Assembly: GCA_963681505.1 (NCBI GenBank)
Contig: OY811977.1
Span: 7,029,326-7,093,325 of the forward strand
Origin: Eunapius fragilis
Taxonomy: Eukaryota > Porifera > Demospongiae > Spongillida > Spongillidae
Length of the DNA: 64,000 nt
Reading direction: 5' to 3'
Of the stretch, positions 43,723 to 55,120 are shown piece by piece (position 1 is the first letter of the stretch; each line of letters starts with the position of its first letter). Under the pieces are notes generated by a model. The model saw only the letters and a program-made list of their open reading frames with translations, did no database searches and had not been told where the DNA came from. The translations under genes were made by a program, and so were the position numbers.

Positions 43723-45504
43723 TATCTTTTACATCAGTAATGAGAATTATAATGGCAGATGAATTGAACACTTGCCTTCATCCAACAAAAAAGACAACTC
43801 CTTACCAGCCTGTTTGGTCAGCCTCCTCATTCATCACCATTTTCTGGTACAACCACTGGCTCTGTTAGGAAGGAAGCAGTGTCTGATATCTTAGGTACAG
43901 TACATGTAATATGTATTTATATCAACAAATATTACTTTACAAGGTGCATTAAGATCATGCATAAATTTTGTTGGCTATTATTATTAGTACAACTGCAGAT
44001 TCTTTGTGAGACTGAGATAGATTCTTGTGCCTATGATGTTGAGGAAGAAGTGGGTGATATAACAGGTGAATTGTATATCATATTTGGTAGCATTATTCAG
44101 TCTCTCTTTAAAAAATTGCATTGATTCAGATTATTTTCATTACAGCTAGTGGTATTTTTGAGAGAGAAGGAAGTGATAATGCAGGTCAGTAAATTATATG
44201 CAGTTTGTATGTTTATATTATAACATCGCTCTAGATTCAGATGCAAAGCAAAGTGAAACAGATGTAGCACATTACATGAGTGAGAAGGAAAACCACATCT
44301 CTGAAGGTACGTATGAACTATATGGCATTTTAAAATTAGGTGATACGTATAGTTAAGATTAAAAAGGTTTGAATACAAAGGCATTATGGGTAACATCTTT
44401 TACATATTTTAGTTTCTGATGCACAAGATCAAGATGCCTTCTATGCAAGGTAAAGTATTGATATGTACTGCAGTGTTGCATTATGCAAACATTTCTGCAT
44501 GCAAATTCCTAACAATCCTGATGATATATGCACTTGTTCAACTATATGAAAGCAGAAATGGATTGATTGAAGGTACATACCATGTGCAGTGATTCATTTT
44601 ATCCATAACAATGCTGCTAGAACTCATTGCTAATGAAGGGGGAATCAAATTCTAATTTGCACAAGATATACTGGCATAGTAGCAAGAGTGAGAAAAGTAT
44701 TATTTGCCTCCATGACAAATTTGGACCATGGTTAGTCATCAATAAAATAGTAATCATATACACTTACATGGTTATATACTTGCACCCTATAGCAAGGACA
44801 ATTATGTACCGCACTTATCTGGGTACAATTACAAACACATGATGTGTGGATATGGCATATCCTTTGTTTATGAGGTTTTGCTTCCTGACGTGGGTTCCAC
44901 CTGTTCAATTTGGTATTTGCTTTGAACTACAGTTCTATACTCGGATGGAAAACCATGAATTTGTGAGCTCTACTGGTTCAGAAAGTACAGAATTAGCAAA
45001 GGCTGGTGATGATGATGGTTTAGATGATGCTGTTAATGCTGATAGTGATGATAATTATGATAATGAAGGTATTGCTATGCAATAATGATGAGAGGTTAAT
45101 TAATGTGTTAATATTATGTATTAATCACTACTTGTAATATGTAATATGCATACATGTAATAGCCCTCTGTAGCTATGAATTATTTTGCCTTTGAATTGCA
45201 TCAGTTTTAGAAGCTTGTTTTTAGCTATGTTATATTTAAAGCTTATTTTGGCAGAGTAGTTTTTTTAATTGTGGAATTTGGTTCTGGTACAGGGAAATAT
45301 TATGGCAGATCTGGAAACTCCTTTAAGCACCTCAAAGCACGTATTGACGCAGACAAGCACTACCACTTGAGTGCTGAAAGAATGAAAAATCGATATCTGG
45401 TCTTCAAAAATCAACATTGGAGATCTAGTTTCTGTTAGAATCCCTAGAATGCTAAATCATGCTGAAGGATGGAAGAATGAGAAACTCATTACCTTGCATG
45501 CATG
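43723..45504 (+). other. Middle of the integrase-type element, decayed
   Basis: Short open stretches alternate with AT-rich segments. An acidic frame occurs at 44940-45085 (SSTGSESTELAKAGDDDGLD and on), and IGDLVSVRIPRM with HAEGWKN at about 45426-45480 resembles the VGDxVxIxIP segment that follows integrase cores in this element type. No intact protein can be read. Confidence 0.4.
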
Positions 45505-45912
45505 TAAAAAAAATTCTATGGAGACAATTCCTCATGCCAGAAAGGCTGCTCATCAAGACAATGTGGTTGTGTCATTCTAGGAAAACCATGCACTACCCAT
45601 TGCCATGGAGGAAGGCCATGCAAAAGTGAAGCAGAGCATATTACTCCTGGACGCTCCCCAAGCAACAGCACATATGGAGAAGGGAGGCCATGTAAAGGTG
45701 AAGCAGACCATATTACTTCTGGAGACAGCACAAATGGAGAATATTGTTCGTGCAAAAAGGGCTGCTCACCAAGGCATTGTGGGTGTGTGATGAAAGGAAA
45801 AACATGCAGCAGTCTTTGTCTTGGAGGGAAGGCATGCAAAAATGAAGCAGAACCAATTACTCCTACTTGGGTGTCTGAACTAAGTTTAAATTTAGATGAG
45901 GTGATTGGTTGA
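45505..45912 (+). pseudogene. CXC-type cysteine-rich repeats of the integrase element
   Basis: An ATG-less frame of about 130 codons holds two copies of an identical cysteine spacing: CQKGCSSRQCGCVILGKPC with THCHGGRPCK, and CKKGCSPRHCGCVMKGKTC with SLCLGGKACKN. The spacing C-x3-C-x4-C-x-C-x6-C-x3-C-x5-C is that of tesmin/TSO1-like CXC segments, which occur at the C-terminus of some transposon integrases. A shortened third unit (GEGRPCKGEADH) lies between them. The reading is uninterrupted, with a TGA at 45910-45912, so this exon may be better preserved than the core. The opposite strand is also open but has no such pattern. Confidence 0.6.
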
Positions 45913-46009
45913 CAGACAAACACATCTCTGCTGCTAATCAACAACTGATAAAGGGATTCTCACAGTGTAAGGGATTAGACAATCCTATTTTTGGGGAAAA
46001 CTTTTCACT

Positions 46010-46390
46010 TCCAATCCTCAGATGAGATGGTATTCAAATATTACATGTAGATGAATCCCGTTGGATCTGTGTGTCAACAATTGGATGCATGTACTTTTGG
46101 GGAATTAAATGTATATGACAGCCGATTTACCACTGTCTCTCCAGCAACACTTAAGGTTATTTGTTCACTTCTTCACTGCTGTAAAACTGAACTGACTGTC
46201 AATATCATGCAATTGCAACAGTGTAATGGAAGTGACTGTGGGGTGTATGCAATAGCATGTGCAGCGTCTTTGTGCAATGGAGACGAGCCGTCAGACCAGT
46301 GCTGGGATGAGAAAAAGCTGCGCCTTCATTTCCCCCTTCGGTGCTCTGAAAGTAGCTCTTTGTCAGTCTTTCCAGCTTCTATACCGCAAT
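46010..46390 (+). pseudogene. Ulp1-type cysteine protease relic
   Basis: ILHVDESRWICVSTIGC in one frame and, after a shift, ELNVYDSRFTTVSPATLKV with LQQCNGSDCGVYAIACAASL and the CNGDEPSDQ that follows. The parts around the catalytic Asp (YDS) and Cys (SDCGV) fit the C48 (Ulp1/SENP) family. The catalytic His expected before Trp is replaced by Arg (SRW). Ulp1 proteases cleave SUMO; in this context the domain belonged to the transposon polyprotein with the PHD finger that follows. Frameshift and lost His make it inactive. Confidence 0.7.
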
Positions 46391-46399
46391 AAAATCCTA

Positions 46400-46648
46400 A
46401 ACACCCTAAAGGTACCAGTCTACTGTATTTGTCGGCTTCAATGGCACAAGGAAGATATGATATTGTGTGGGACGTGCATGGAATGGTATCACCCAAGCTG
46501 CTTGTCTTTGCCTTACCACATTTTCAAGAGTTCTGAACCATGGCGCTGTTCACTGTGCTCGGTGTCTGGTATAGAGAGTGATTTGTGCACCATAGGCCTT
46601 ATCATTATAATACGAGTACATGATGTAATCAACTCATTCTCATTCTGA
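46400..46648 (+). pseudogene. PHD finger, C-terminal part of the same element
   Basis: All eight zinc ligands of a PHD finger are present between 46424 and 46558: C-x-C, C-x2-C, H-x2-C and C-x2-C in YCICRLQ, MILCGTCMEWYHPSC and PWRCSLC. PHD fingers read histone tails. The reading is joined to the Ulp1 part only by a frameshift near 46345. The order Ulp1 then PHD is typical of such invertebrate transposon proteins. Confidence 0.75.
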
Positions 46649-46654
46649 GACGGT

Positions 46655-46895
46655 TCTGCTGGAATGGTTTTGCTCTTTCAGCTTCAGAAACATTCATGGC
46701 TTGCCTTTCGACTTGTGAGTTCTTCAAATACATTACGAACACGGTTGACGGCTTTTGGTTTCCGTTAGGTGTGATATAATTGTTCCGTTGTTGTCGCACC
46801 TCGCTGGTAAGCTGAGAGCACAGCGGGCACGCCTCCGGATTACCCATGTGGGTATGAGAGTTAGCGATATATTGCAGACATCATTCTTATCTTTA
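46655..46895 (-). pseudogene. FGF-like type A gene fragment
   Basis: The minus strand keeps LTSEVRQQRNN, TPNGNQKPSTVFVMYLKNSQV and a partial KGKPxMxVSEAE. The part for LLSSVSGRFVRVD is deleted, and the VQFELKS loop is lost. No signal peptide can be read in frame. It shares GGGTAATCC and CAGCGAGGTGCGA with the relic at 52095-52235, so the two descend from the same dead copy. Confidence 0.75.
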
Positions 46896-47168
46896 GAGTG
46901 AGCATGCATCGAATATATGCTCTTCCAATATAAGCACACTAGCCTGTTTCCTGCATGCTTACTTAATTAAATACTGAGTCGCTATGCATAGCATATGCAG
47001 GGAGGGGGGAAGGGTTTGGGGGGAGAGGGAATCTAAAGGGGGCAGACAGGACATTGAAATTAGGCCGCATGTGGAGTGACGAATACATAGTGTTGCCGCG
47101 CATGCACCGGTGGAAATACTCTATACAAGTCCTTAATGCACCTTTGATCACCCCCTCCCCCCCCCCCT

Positions 47169-47185
47169 CCCCCCCCCCCCCCCCC
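47169..47185. repeat. Poly-C homopolymer, 17 bases
   Basis: C occupies 47169-47185, preceded by an 11-base run and a single T. Confidence 0.85.
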
Positions 47186-47189
47186 ACTC

Positions 47190-48619
47190 TATCCGTCCCC
47201 TATTTTATCCAACAGTTGAAATGATAAAATGCTCATGATATTGGCTTTGCAAATAATAGAACAGATTAAGAGAATGCGATAAAGCCTACGCTCTCTTTGT
47301 ATTACTGTATGTACACCGCAATATTCCGCCAAGCAAGTAATTTCATCGGCGCCCCAAATATAGTCTGCAAGTAAGTCTCTAGCCACAAGGACGTGTTTAT
47401 GCGTTCGTTGGTATGCATAAACAATAGTTCTTTCACCTAGCTGTCTGAATAAACTGAGTATCGTTGCGACCTTAGAAATGCTTTGCATATGGAGTCATAT
47501 TCTACATAAATAAGTACTATAGATAGCCTTGCTATATATAGCCTACTACTATACATCATATACAATCGATGTGGAGAGGAGGGGGGAGGGGGTGTGGTGG
47601 AGGAGGAATTTAAACTTCCCTATTAATGTGTTTGGTACATCATGGGATAATTTAATTGGCACCGCCCTAGTTACGTGAGAGCGTGGCATGCATGAACGCG
47701 TGTACTGGGGAACAGCCGCATATATGACCGTAGTAGGAAACTAGGCATTGCCGCTACCCATGACTACATATTTTGGTCACCCCGTTTTAGTTAGTAACAC
47801 TGAAAATACAAATCCTGTGTTTCAATCAGCACAAAAACATGCCAATTGGCTCTACTGGATTACGTATAGCTTGCATGGCAATACTTCCGGCTATAGTAAG
47901 CTAACTTTGCATGTGAGTTGAGAGCGGATGCACGTAACATTACATATTTAGCTATATCATGCTAAGCCAATTATCGCGTGCAGAACATGTGATCGTGACA
48001 ACAACAAAAAAAGACAATGGTTAGGAGCTAGCATACACAGTGATAGAAAAGTACAAATCATATTATGGTTTGGCAGCTGGACTTTCCAGGAGTTTATAAA
48101 AGGTTGTTGCAATTTGTCTCATTCCAAGAGATAAGGCACGCTCAATTTCCCTGATGCGTTGCTCATATACGAACGACCCGAATCTTTGTTGCTTCGTCTT
48201 ATGGGGGCTTTATATCATCCATTCCCATAATAATTTGTTGCCAACTTATTTGAAGCTTCAGCTGCAATTCGAAAGAACGTTGCTGCTTTGAACCAAAGCT
48301 CATGCACGACTCATGCCATAGCCATAGTCTGAATCTGTTACGATGTTCCATGGTAATAATTTTTCCCGGGTAATCTACAGCATTCGTCCCTCTTAATTGT
48401 TATCATTTTAAGGCGCCTTTCATCAGACCCTAAAAATAAGTTACCATGAAGCATTTCGCCTAATGAGATCTACATGTATGTTCTATTGCATTGTCATGCA
48501 GTCTAACTCACGAGATGGGATACACTGCAAGGCTTGCATTTAGTTTGCGAGGGATGGGGTAAGGCACTGGGGTGAGGGAAGGGTTGTGGCATTCGTGAAG
48601 TACATTCTAATTATGAGCC
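47190..48619. other. No recognisable feature
   Basis: About 1.4 kb without supportable genes. A G/A-rich stretch lies at 47575-47600. Confidence 0.4.
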
Positions 48620-49450
48620 ATTACAAATTATGAGCCATTAAAAACACCTGCATCAAAATATGATGCAGGTGTTTTTGTAAATAGTAATTAATATTGTAAC
48701 TATAAGTTTGTTCTTTTGATGGGCTATTCCTCCGAGCACGGTGTGACTTTCGATCGCGTATTTCTTTTCACTCTCGTACCCACAAAATTGCCAGAACTCG
48801 TCTAGTTACAATCCCGCTACCATGTACTGAAGGTAACTATAACAAAATACAACTTAAAGTAGTCATGGACAAGAAACTAAAGTTTGGAATGACATTATAT
48901 TTTAAAATTACAGTGAGCAAAATAGGCAATGGATAAGCTAGTAGTACCTTTGTGAAGATGGAAGCGATTATTCAAATTGGAAAGCATAAATTTAAAAGTT
49001 GTTTGATGTATCAGCTCAATATTTCACTCGGGAGCTAGCAACAGATATATAATAGACCGTGGAATATTATTGACTTCGCGTACATTTGGAAAAATGGTCC
49101 AAATATTCATTTGAACCGAAATTGTAAAGGGTAAAAGTATAGTGACTTACTTTAAAAATAAAATATGTCAAGCGTGCTGTACGTATTTCTCAAACTGGAT
49201 TTTAAAAAACTGGTGTGTTTTGTATACGACAGCCCCCTATTTGTCTATCGGGAAGATTTGGACGTCGCGAGATACAGCTAATAGCAAATTAATTATTGAC
49301 TTCTCATATGAGGAATGCAATTCACTTTTTGTTTTTAAAGTGTAATTGTAATTATAATCAAATATTGTTGTGGTAGTTAGTAAGTGTCTTGGTCTGATAA
49401 ATGGTATTTATGTTGCTCATTCTGGCAATGATATACCTACATAATTAGCG
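48620..49450 (+). repeat. Segments F/Q, diverged copy, with a perfect hairpin
   Basis: GTTTTTGTAAATAGTAATTA, GGGCTATTCCTCCGAGCA, TTTCACTCGGGAG and ATAGACCGTGGAATATT follow the order of segment Q at 36165-36980. At the F/Q joint there is a 16-bp perfect stem (48640-48655 with 48661-48676) and a loop AAATA. The hAT element inserted at the equivalent joint of the 31-kb copy. Confidence 0.65.
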
Positions 49451-51109
49451 ACAGACATCATTGTAATGTAAGAGTTGCTTTATATTGGTCGATATAATCA
49501 ATAACGTTAGATCCTGACATATAGCACCACTGGATGCATCGGCCGCGGGTGCAATGATGTTCAAAAACTGGTGCATTATTATAATTCAAGACAAACGGCC
49601 GACGCTTTGTATAAAAGAAAGGTCAGGCCACGATGAAGCAAAACGAAGCTACCAGACCGTGCGTCCAGAACAGTGTCAAAAATGAACTGAAAATTCAGGG
49701 ACAGGGCATCTACGGTACTGTACAACAGTTTCGCAACCATACAACGCTTTCCTTTCAAATCTAGACAGCTTTTTTTTTGGATTGGTGATATTTGTACTCA
49801 CAGCGCGGCGAATATGCCAGCAGCACCAACATCGGTTACAATGGCGTGGAAGGAAGTATCCGTTGCAGATTTGAAGGAAAGCTCAAAAGATTAGTGAAGA
49901 TCAGATTTATGGGACATGCAATTCGTATGATAAAAGTACAACCCCTGACGGGAGATTTTGCTAGACACCTTATGATTGCATTTAAAAATCAATACAGGAG
50001 CTAGTCGCACATTTAACATCTCGGGATAAGTTGCCGAATGCCGTCACCATGCTTCGCCTTTGCTTCTCCTTTGGGAGTAAGGGACCTCCGATGTGGTATT
50101 GGTCCAGACAAAAACAGGTCGCGCCCCATTGACATTCCGATACCTATAACTGGTCACTGTCACGACATCAAAGTTATACACCCCATCAAATATTTGTTTG
50201 TTTTTATTCAGAGGTATAGGTTGCAGTAGTTGGAAAGCAACTCAAGGGATGAGTTAGATTTGGGTCCCACGTGTTATGGACGTCGGGAGATCAAGTGCAT
50301 GAAAGATTTTCTCGAATTGTAATCGCTATGCACCTGGCCACCCACTCCAATCAGCATGATCTTGTCACGCGGCACAATTCCTGAGCCTCCTGGTTTTGAT
50401 CGGCCTCCTCTCCTTCATAGTATGTGTGTATATTTGTGAGTTTGCCTATCTAAGGATTATTGTCCACGCATTCACTGGTTGTTGAGTTATAACACATTTT
50501 CTATACATTCCACTGTACGTCACAACAAGGGGTTTAAGGCAGCATATGATTCCTAATCGTTGCATCCTTTAGACACAGGGAGTGATGACAGTGTACAGTG
50601 CTGCTTTTTAATACAAGATTAATTACTTCGTTCTCATCCACAATATATCTCAATCGTGCCACCTTGATGTTTTTAGTCACAACATCATGCACGTTCCGAG
50701 CAAACTTAGCTTGGCATGCAGCTCGTCCTGATTAGCTACACCCCGTACTACAAGTAACTGTATGGCCAGCACTAAAACGCCTACGGGACAATAATAATGT
50801 CATTATGCGTATAAGACACTGTGCTTGCTGTCATCTTTGACAGTTCTGTCACGCAAAAAAAGGATTATATAAATGAATTGTGGACAGCAAACTCTGCTTT
50901 GGTTTGCACGATAGTATCTTTATTCATAGTCCCGTGCTCAATGCTGTGATGTAAGGTATGTCTTGGTGGGCTGCGCGCAACTGAAGGATGGCTATTAGGA
51001 ATCCACGTGAAACACGTAATTACCTTCCCTTGTTAGGACATGCAGTTGATTTCCTTGTCTAGCCAAAACACAATAACAAACTTATCGAATGAATATCATT
51101 CCTTAATTG
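49451..51109. other. No gene recognised
   Basis: Frames at 49792-50004 and 50038-50229 have no motif, signal or duplicate. A TATATAAA-like word at 50866 has no coding frame behind it. Confidence 0.4.
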
Positions 51110-51231
51110 TACTGTTATGCGATAGCTCTCCTAATGATCCATCACGTCACTTGTGATTGGTGGCGTATATATAAACGCCTCTTACGGCCGATGGGAGTCA
51201 TCATCCATACTGATAAGTAGTGAAAACGCTA
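51110..51231 (+). promoter_or_regulatory. Promoter region of FGF-like gene 6
   Basis: TATATAAA at 51168-51175 runs into CGCCTCTTACGGCCGA, 57 bases before the ATG. A TTATGCGATAGCTCTC near 51115 may be a variant of TTTGCGATCTC. The leader is shorter than in the other type B copies. Confidence 0.6.
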
Positions 51232-51762
51232 ATGGCACTAAATCTAATATTCCTCCTCGCTATCGCTGTGATGGCTAACGTTGCCCGCTCCGCTCCTACC
51301 ACAAATGAGTACAGATTGTGCAGCTATCTGGCGGGAAAGTGTGTTAATGTGGACAACAGCGGAACCATCACAGCCAATGGAAGCCCAAAGTCGTCTGCAG
51401 TATTCGTCAAGTACTCAAACAATAATAGAGTACAATTCGAACTTAAAAGCAAGCCAGGAATGTTCCTGATGTTGAAAGAACTAAACCACTCTATTGCTGA
51501 TGACGACAACAATGCTACCTCGCTACCAATGAACGTAACAGCTAACCAAACTGTCGTTCATGAATACGTTCTTGTGGTGGACTATCCCTCTGAGCCGTAC
51601 CTAACGGAATGGGAGAAGAGCACAGCCTCCGGTGCATTGGTTCAGAAAGTGGATGAGAACTCGACGTGTGCCATTTCCTTTGACAGTAGCGGGAAAGTGG
51701 CGGGTCCATGTAATTTATCAACAGTGGATACAATCACGTTGATTCCTGTACCTACTTCTTAA
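51232..51762 (+). CDS. Secreted FGF-like beta-trefoil protein, type B, copy 6
   Basis: Encodes 176 residues in one exon. The start is the shared ATGGC site. Residues 1-20 (MALNLIFLLAIAVMANVARS) are the signal peptide, followed by APTTNEYRL as in copy 3. Core motifs are AGKCVNVDNSGTITANG, PGMFLMLKELNHSI and CAISFDSSGKVAGPCNL. Seven sequons are present. The final strand DTITLIPVPTS, with its LxPxP ending, is the most FGF-like tail of the set. Four mature cysteines are conserved. It combines the mature N-terminus of copy 3 with the DDDNNAT loop of copies 4 and 5, which could reflect gene conversion. Confidence 0.75.
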   Translation: MALNLIFLLAIAVMANVARSAPTTNEYRLCSYLAGKCVNVDNSGTITANGSPKSSAVFVKYSNNNRVQFELKSKPGMFLMLKELNHSIADDDNNATSLPMNVTANQTVVHEYVLVVDYPSEPYLTEWEKSTASGALVQKVDENSTCAISFDSSGKVAGPCNLSTVDTITLIPVPTS

Positions 51763-52094
51763 GGAATCGTATTAAAGCAATCAATTGTATTGAAGCAGTA
51801 ACGCGGGTCGTACCAGCTTCTGGCGAATCCACACCTGTTAGCGTGCATGTGGGTTGTATGTGTTTACATTTGTGTATTTATGCATGCTATTTATAAACTG
51901 ATTGAATTTTTGTTTTTACTGCATTATGACAGAAGGTTACCCACCGAATCCCACACCACGCTCATCAGCTCTTTAAAATTCGCACAGAGGGATCTTGCGC
52001 TTCCCTTCTAGCTCGGGCGGGAAGCTGTAATGTTGTTTATACATCTATATCAGTAGCTCATGCAGTGATTTCCAATCCCTTATCAATATAACTG

Positions 52095-52235
52095 TAAATA
52101 ATATCGGTAACACTCCTTACCACGTGGGTAATCCAGAGGTCTGTCCGCTGTGCTCACAGCGTACCAGCGAGGTGCGATTACTCGGCCTAAGGTTTGTCCG
52201 TGTCGACAACAAGGGAACAATCTGAGCTGGTAGAT
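52095..52235 (+). pseudogene. FGF-like type A gene fragment (5' part)
   Basis: CACTCCTTACCACGTGGGTA, ATCCAGAGGT, GTCCGCTGTGCTC, CAGCGAGGTGCGATTACTC and TTTGTCCGTGTCGACAACAA follow the type A gene from the signal peptide to the first trefoil motif. About 14 bases are missing at the SSVSG part, which shifts the frame, and there is no start codon. Nothing matches after 52235. Confidence 0.75.
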
Positions 52236-53255
52236 TAATTAATAATCATTTTGCAATCAGTGTCTGTGGATAGCTATAGCTCCATTAGATTACAGCTGCA
52301 TTACACGATTTCAAACTAAATTATACCGTCAGCATGCATGCACGAAAGGGGTAATTGCTGTATGTAAACAACTTACAGCATTTATACGTTTAAAATTCCA
52401 TGCCCAATTAGGTGTTAATCGACAGCTTGCACAGCATGTGATCGCCGACGGAGCAGGGTCAAACCGGTTTTAAAACTCAATACAGTCCTGGTGGTTCAGC
52501 GTCGGTACTATACGCAACGGTCTTTTGCATTTGCCTTTGCCGTGCAAATTTCGCAGCAATGTCTTATTAGAGGCTATTGGAGGTTAATGTAAAAGCCAGG
52601 CCTTCTGCAGCCCTGTGTGCAGTTTACATCATAATGGAGAAAAAATTTCTCATCATTCCTCTGTTTATAGACCTGATAGATCAAACAACTATTGTACGCT
52701 TTCAACATAACCTATACACCTTCCACTTCGATATATCGCGTCAAGCTTCAAGTAGGCTTAGTTCTTTCCATTTTCGTAGAAATTGTACGAACTCACCTAT
52801 CGTATGTTGTGCTAATTAATGCGTACATTGGATCAGGCTGGGGAGCTTTTCAGTGGTAAGATTTGATCGAAAAAGGAGTTTCAGCTGCCCAAGGCTAGAT
52901 AATAACAATTGCGCCAATACCTCTTTTAAAAATAAATTATTTGCTTTATCATCCCTGGCAAACTAGGAACTTTTTAGTTTACATGCAGAAAAATTATAGA
53001 AAAAATGAAATACTGGACCACGTGGGAGAGAGAGATATGCATTCCTTTATGTAACGTTCTTCATGAGATAAATAGAAATATTTTATAAAACATAATATAC
53101 ATGTTTATCATTGCACGAGAAACATATATTCAATGAAAGTTTCCACGCGCGCCATAATGACGAGTATTCCCCCAACAAGTAACTTTACACTTTGCTGCTT
53201 CTTTGTTGGTAAATGGTGCGTAATGTCGTCTATAGCGTACGTAGAGGAGCATGTA
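52236..53255. other. No gene recognised
   Basis: An 80-codon frame at 52577-52819 lacks a motif. Long AT-rich stretches follow. I see no repeats shared with the rest of the window. Confidence 0.4.
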
Positions 53256-53792
53256 TTAGGTAGGGTATACCCGCGTCAATGTAATGCGATCCACTGCTGA
53301 TAAATTGCACGGACCGGATACTCTCCCGCTACTGTCAAAGGAAATGGCACACGCCGTGTTCTCGTCCACTTTCTGAACCAGTGCACCGGAGATTGTGCAT
53401 TTCTCCCATTCCATTAGGTACGGCTCGGAGGGATAGTCCACCACAAGAACGTATTCATGAACGACAGTTTGGTTAGCTGTTACGTTCATTGGTAGCGAGG
53501 TAGCATTGTTGTCGACATGAACAATGGAATGGTTTAGTTCTTTCAACATCAGGAACATTCCTGGCTTGCTTTTAAGTTCGAATTGTACTCGGTCGTTCTT
53601 GGAGTAAGTGATAAATACTGAAGATGACTTTTGGTTTCCATGAGCTGTTATAGTTCCGTTGTCGCTGACATTAACATACCTACCTGCCAGATAACTGAGC
53701 AATCTGTACTCAATGGTGGCCGGAGCAGAGCGGACAACGTTCGCCACAGCAGCGATAGCCAGGAGAAGGTGTAGTAAAACATTCATAGCCAT
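53256..53792 (-). CDS. Secreted FGF-like beta-trefoil protein, type C, copy 7
   Basis: Encodes 178 residues in one exon. The start is the ATGGC site (MAMNVLLHLL). The signal peptide spans residues 1-22, ending Val-Val-Arg-Ser before Ala-Pro. Core motifs are AGRYVNVSDNGTITAHG, PGMFLMLKELNHSI and CAISFDSSGRVSGPCNL. Seven sequons include NVS inside the first motif. Ser-Lys-Asn-Asp-Arg precedes VQFELKS, as in copy 8, where type B has Asn-Asn-Asn. The tail DRITLTRVYPT is unique. The first Cys pair of type B (LCSYLAGKC) is absent: Leu and Tyr stand there, so one disulfide is probably lost. Confidence 0.75.
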   Translation of the reverse strand: MAMNVLLHLLLAIAAVANVVRSAPATIEYRLLSYLAGRYVNVSDNGTITAHGNQKSSSVFITYSKNDRVQFELKSKPGMFLMLKELNHSIVHVDNNATSLPMNVTANQTVVHEYVLVVDYPSEPYLMEWEKCTISGALVQKVDENTACAISFDSSGRVSGPCNLSAVDRITLTRVYPT

Positions 53793-53925
53793 AAGCTTTC
53801 AAAGCGGGTATATACGTGCTCTTTGAGATACTAACCTATGAGTCTACCCTTTAAGAATATATACACACTAGGAAACAAGGGGAATCCTAAATGTCCAAAT
53901 CTCTAGCCACGCGACTTGTAATGCG
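53793..53925 (-). promoter_or_regulatory. Promoter region of FGF-like gene 7
   Basis: On the minus strand two candidate TATA words occur: TGTATATATTC near 53860 and CGTATATACCC near 53810. The type B CCTCTTAC block is not recognisable. The assignment rests on position. Confidence 0.35.
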
Positions 53926-54544
53926 ATGGGTGGGTCAGATGACGGAAGTCGTCTAAGGTTCCCAAATATGGCTTTTGTAAGGGATTTTGCATGGTAAGCA
54001 TAGCGATGGTATTATAGATTTTTATTTCTCCATGTTGATAATTCTTCTGATTTTGAGAACAAATACGTAGTCATCATTAATATTACGGTAATTAACCACT
54101 ATGTCTCAGCCACAAACCGCTACGACGACCAGCAAATATGAATATATTCCTTGCTGATGAGTACACCATCGGCGAACCATTTATGCCATGTAGTTTTCTG
54201 CGTGCTAATCTGTTGATCCCATTTCCATCCTGAATTATAGGAGGGTTTCCACTCTCCGTATACCCCACCTAACTCCCTCCAAAAAACACATTTTACACAC
54301 ATGCAGCTAGGTTGATGCTCTACTATTGTCCTGAATAGCATTGCGGCCCAGGGCATAATTATAAACCCCTGGCATACAAAGATGGTACTTCATATAGCCA
54401 CATTTTTACGATGCTGTATTGTACCCTCGGGTTGACATCCAGCATATAATAGTTGGGGCTTAGTTTCACGAGTAACCGGCGTGGTTGAAGGTTTCCACAA
54501 ATGAACTGCTTCTCAACCTGGAAACTTTGTAATAATAATAATAC
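53926..54544. other. No recognisable feature
   Basis: No supportable gene. (AAT)n begins at about 54531 and marks the edge of the next retrotransposon fragment. Confidence 0.4.
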
Positions 54545-55120
54545 TCAAGTCAGATTTGCTCTCGATGTAATGCTGCCTTGGATGCTTATGGCCATCATGC
54601 ACTGTGTTGCAAGTTAGGGGGTGATGTTGTTTCTCGTCACAACAGGTTACGAGACATCTTTAATGGTTTTTGTCATCGTGCATGTCTTGCTCCACAACTA
54701 GAGATGGGTGGGTGGTCTACGGAACATACCTGTCCAGCTGATGTTCTTGTTCCAAACTGGGTCCTAGTTAAGCCAGCAGCATGACCTGTCTGTCACATCA
54801 ACACCATATGCACAAATTTTTCAAGAAGCGTGTGTGACAGCAGGTTCAGCTGCCTTGGCTGCTGCCAGCTCCGCAAGCATAGGGTAAATGATGAAAGGTG
54901 CAGGGAACTAAGCTGGGTCTGTATTCCTTTTGTGATGGAGACATACATGTACGGATGTTGGGGTACTGAGGCTATTCAAGCATTGTCAAGACTTGCCACC
55001 CGTTTGTCCACAAGGCAGGGACGTCCCAAGTCACTCGTGTGTAGTAAAATATTTGAAAGACTCAGTTTGGCCCTTGTGAGAGCAAATTCTCGAGCCATCC
55101 TATCCTGCTCCCTGTAAACT
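54545..55120 (+). mobile_element. Non-LTR retrotransposon C-terminal domain, frameshifted copy
   Basis: Two frames read CNAALDAYGHHALCCKLGGD, VVSRHNRLRDIF and PADVLVPNWVLVKPAA, then KHRVNDERCRELSW, VCIPFVMETYMYGCWGTEA and LSLALVRANSRAILS. The Cys/His part (CxxC-type, GHHxxxC, RHN) and the PADVLVPN...D pattern resemble the zinc finger and the restriction-like endonuclease of R2/R4-type elements. (AAT)n tracts stand on both sides (54531-54545 and 55193-55226). TGA replaces a codon after KPAA and a shift follows. Confidence 0.7.

Noticed and set aside
45516-45944. 142-codon minus-strand frame
   Set aside because: It is the shadow of the CXC-repeat exon on the plus strand, whose regular cysteine spacing is the real signal.
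49792-50229. Two consecutive short plus-strand frames
   Set aside because: No motif, no splice logic and no duplicate supports them.
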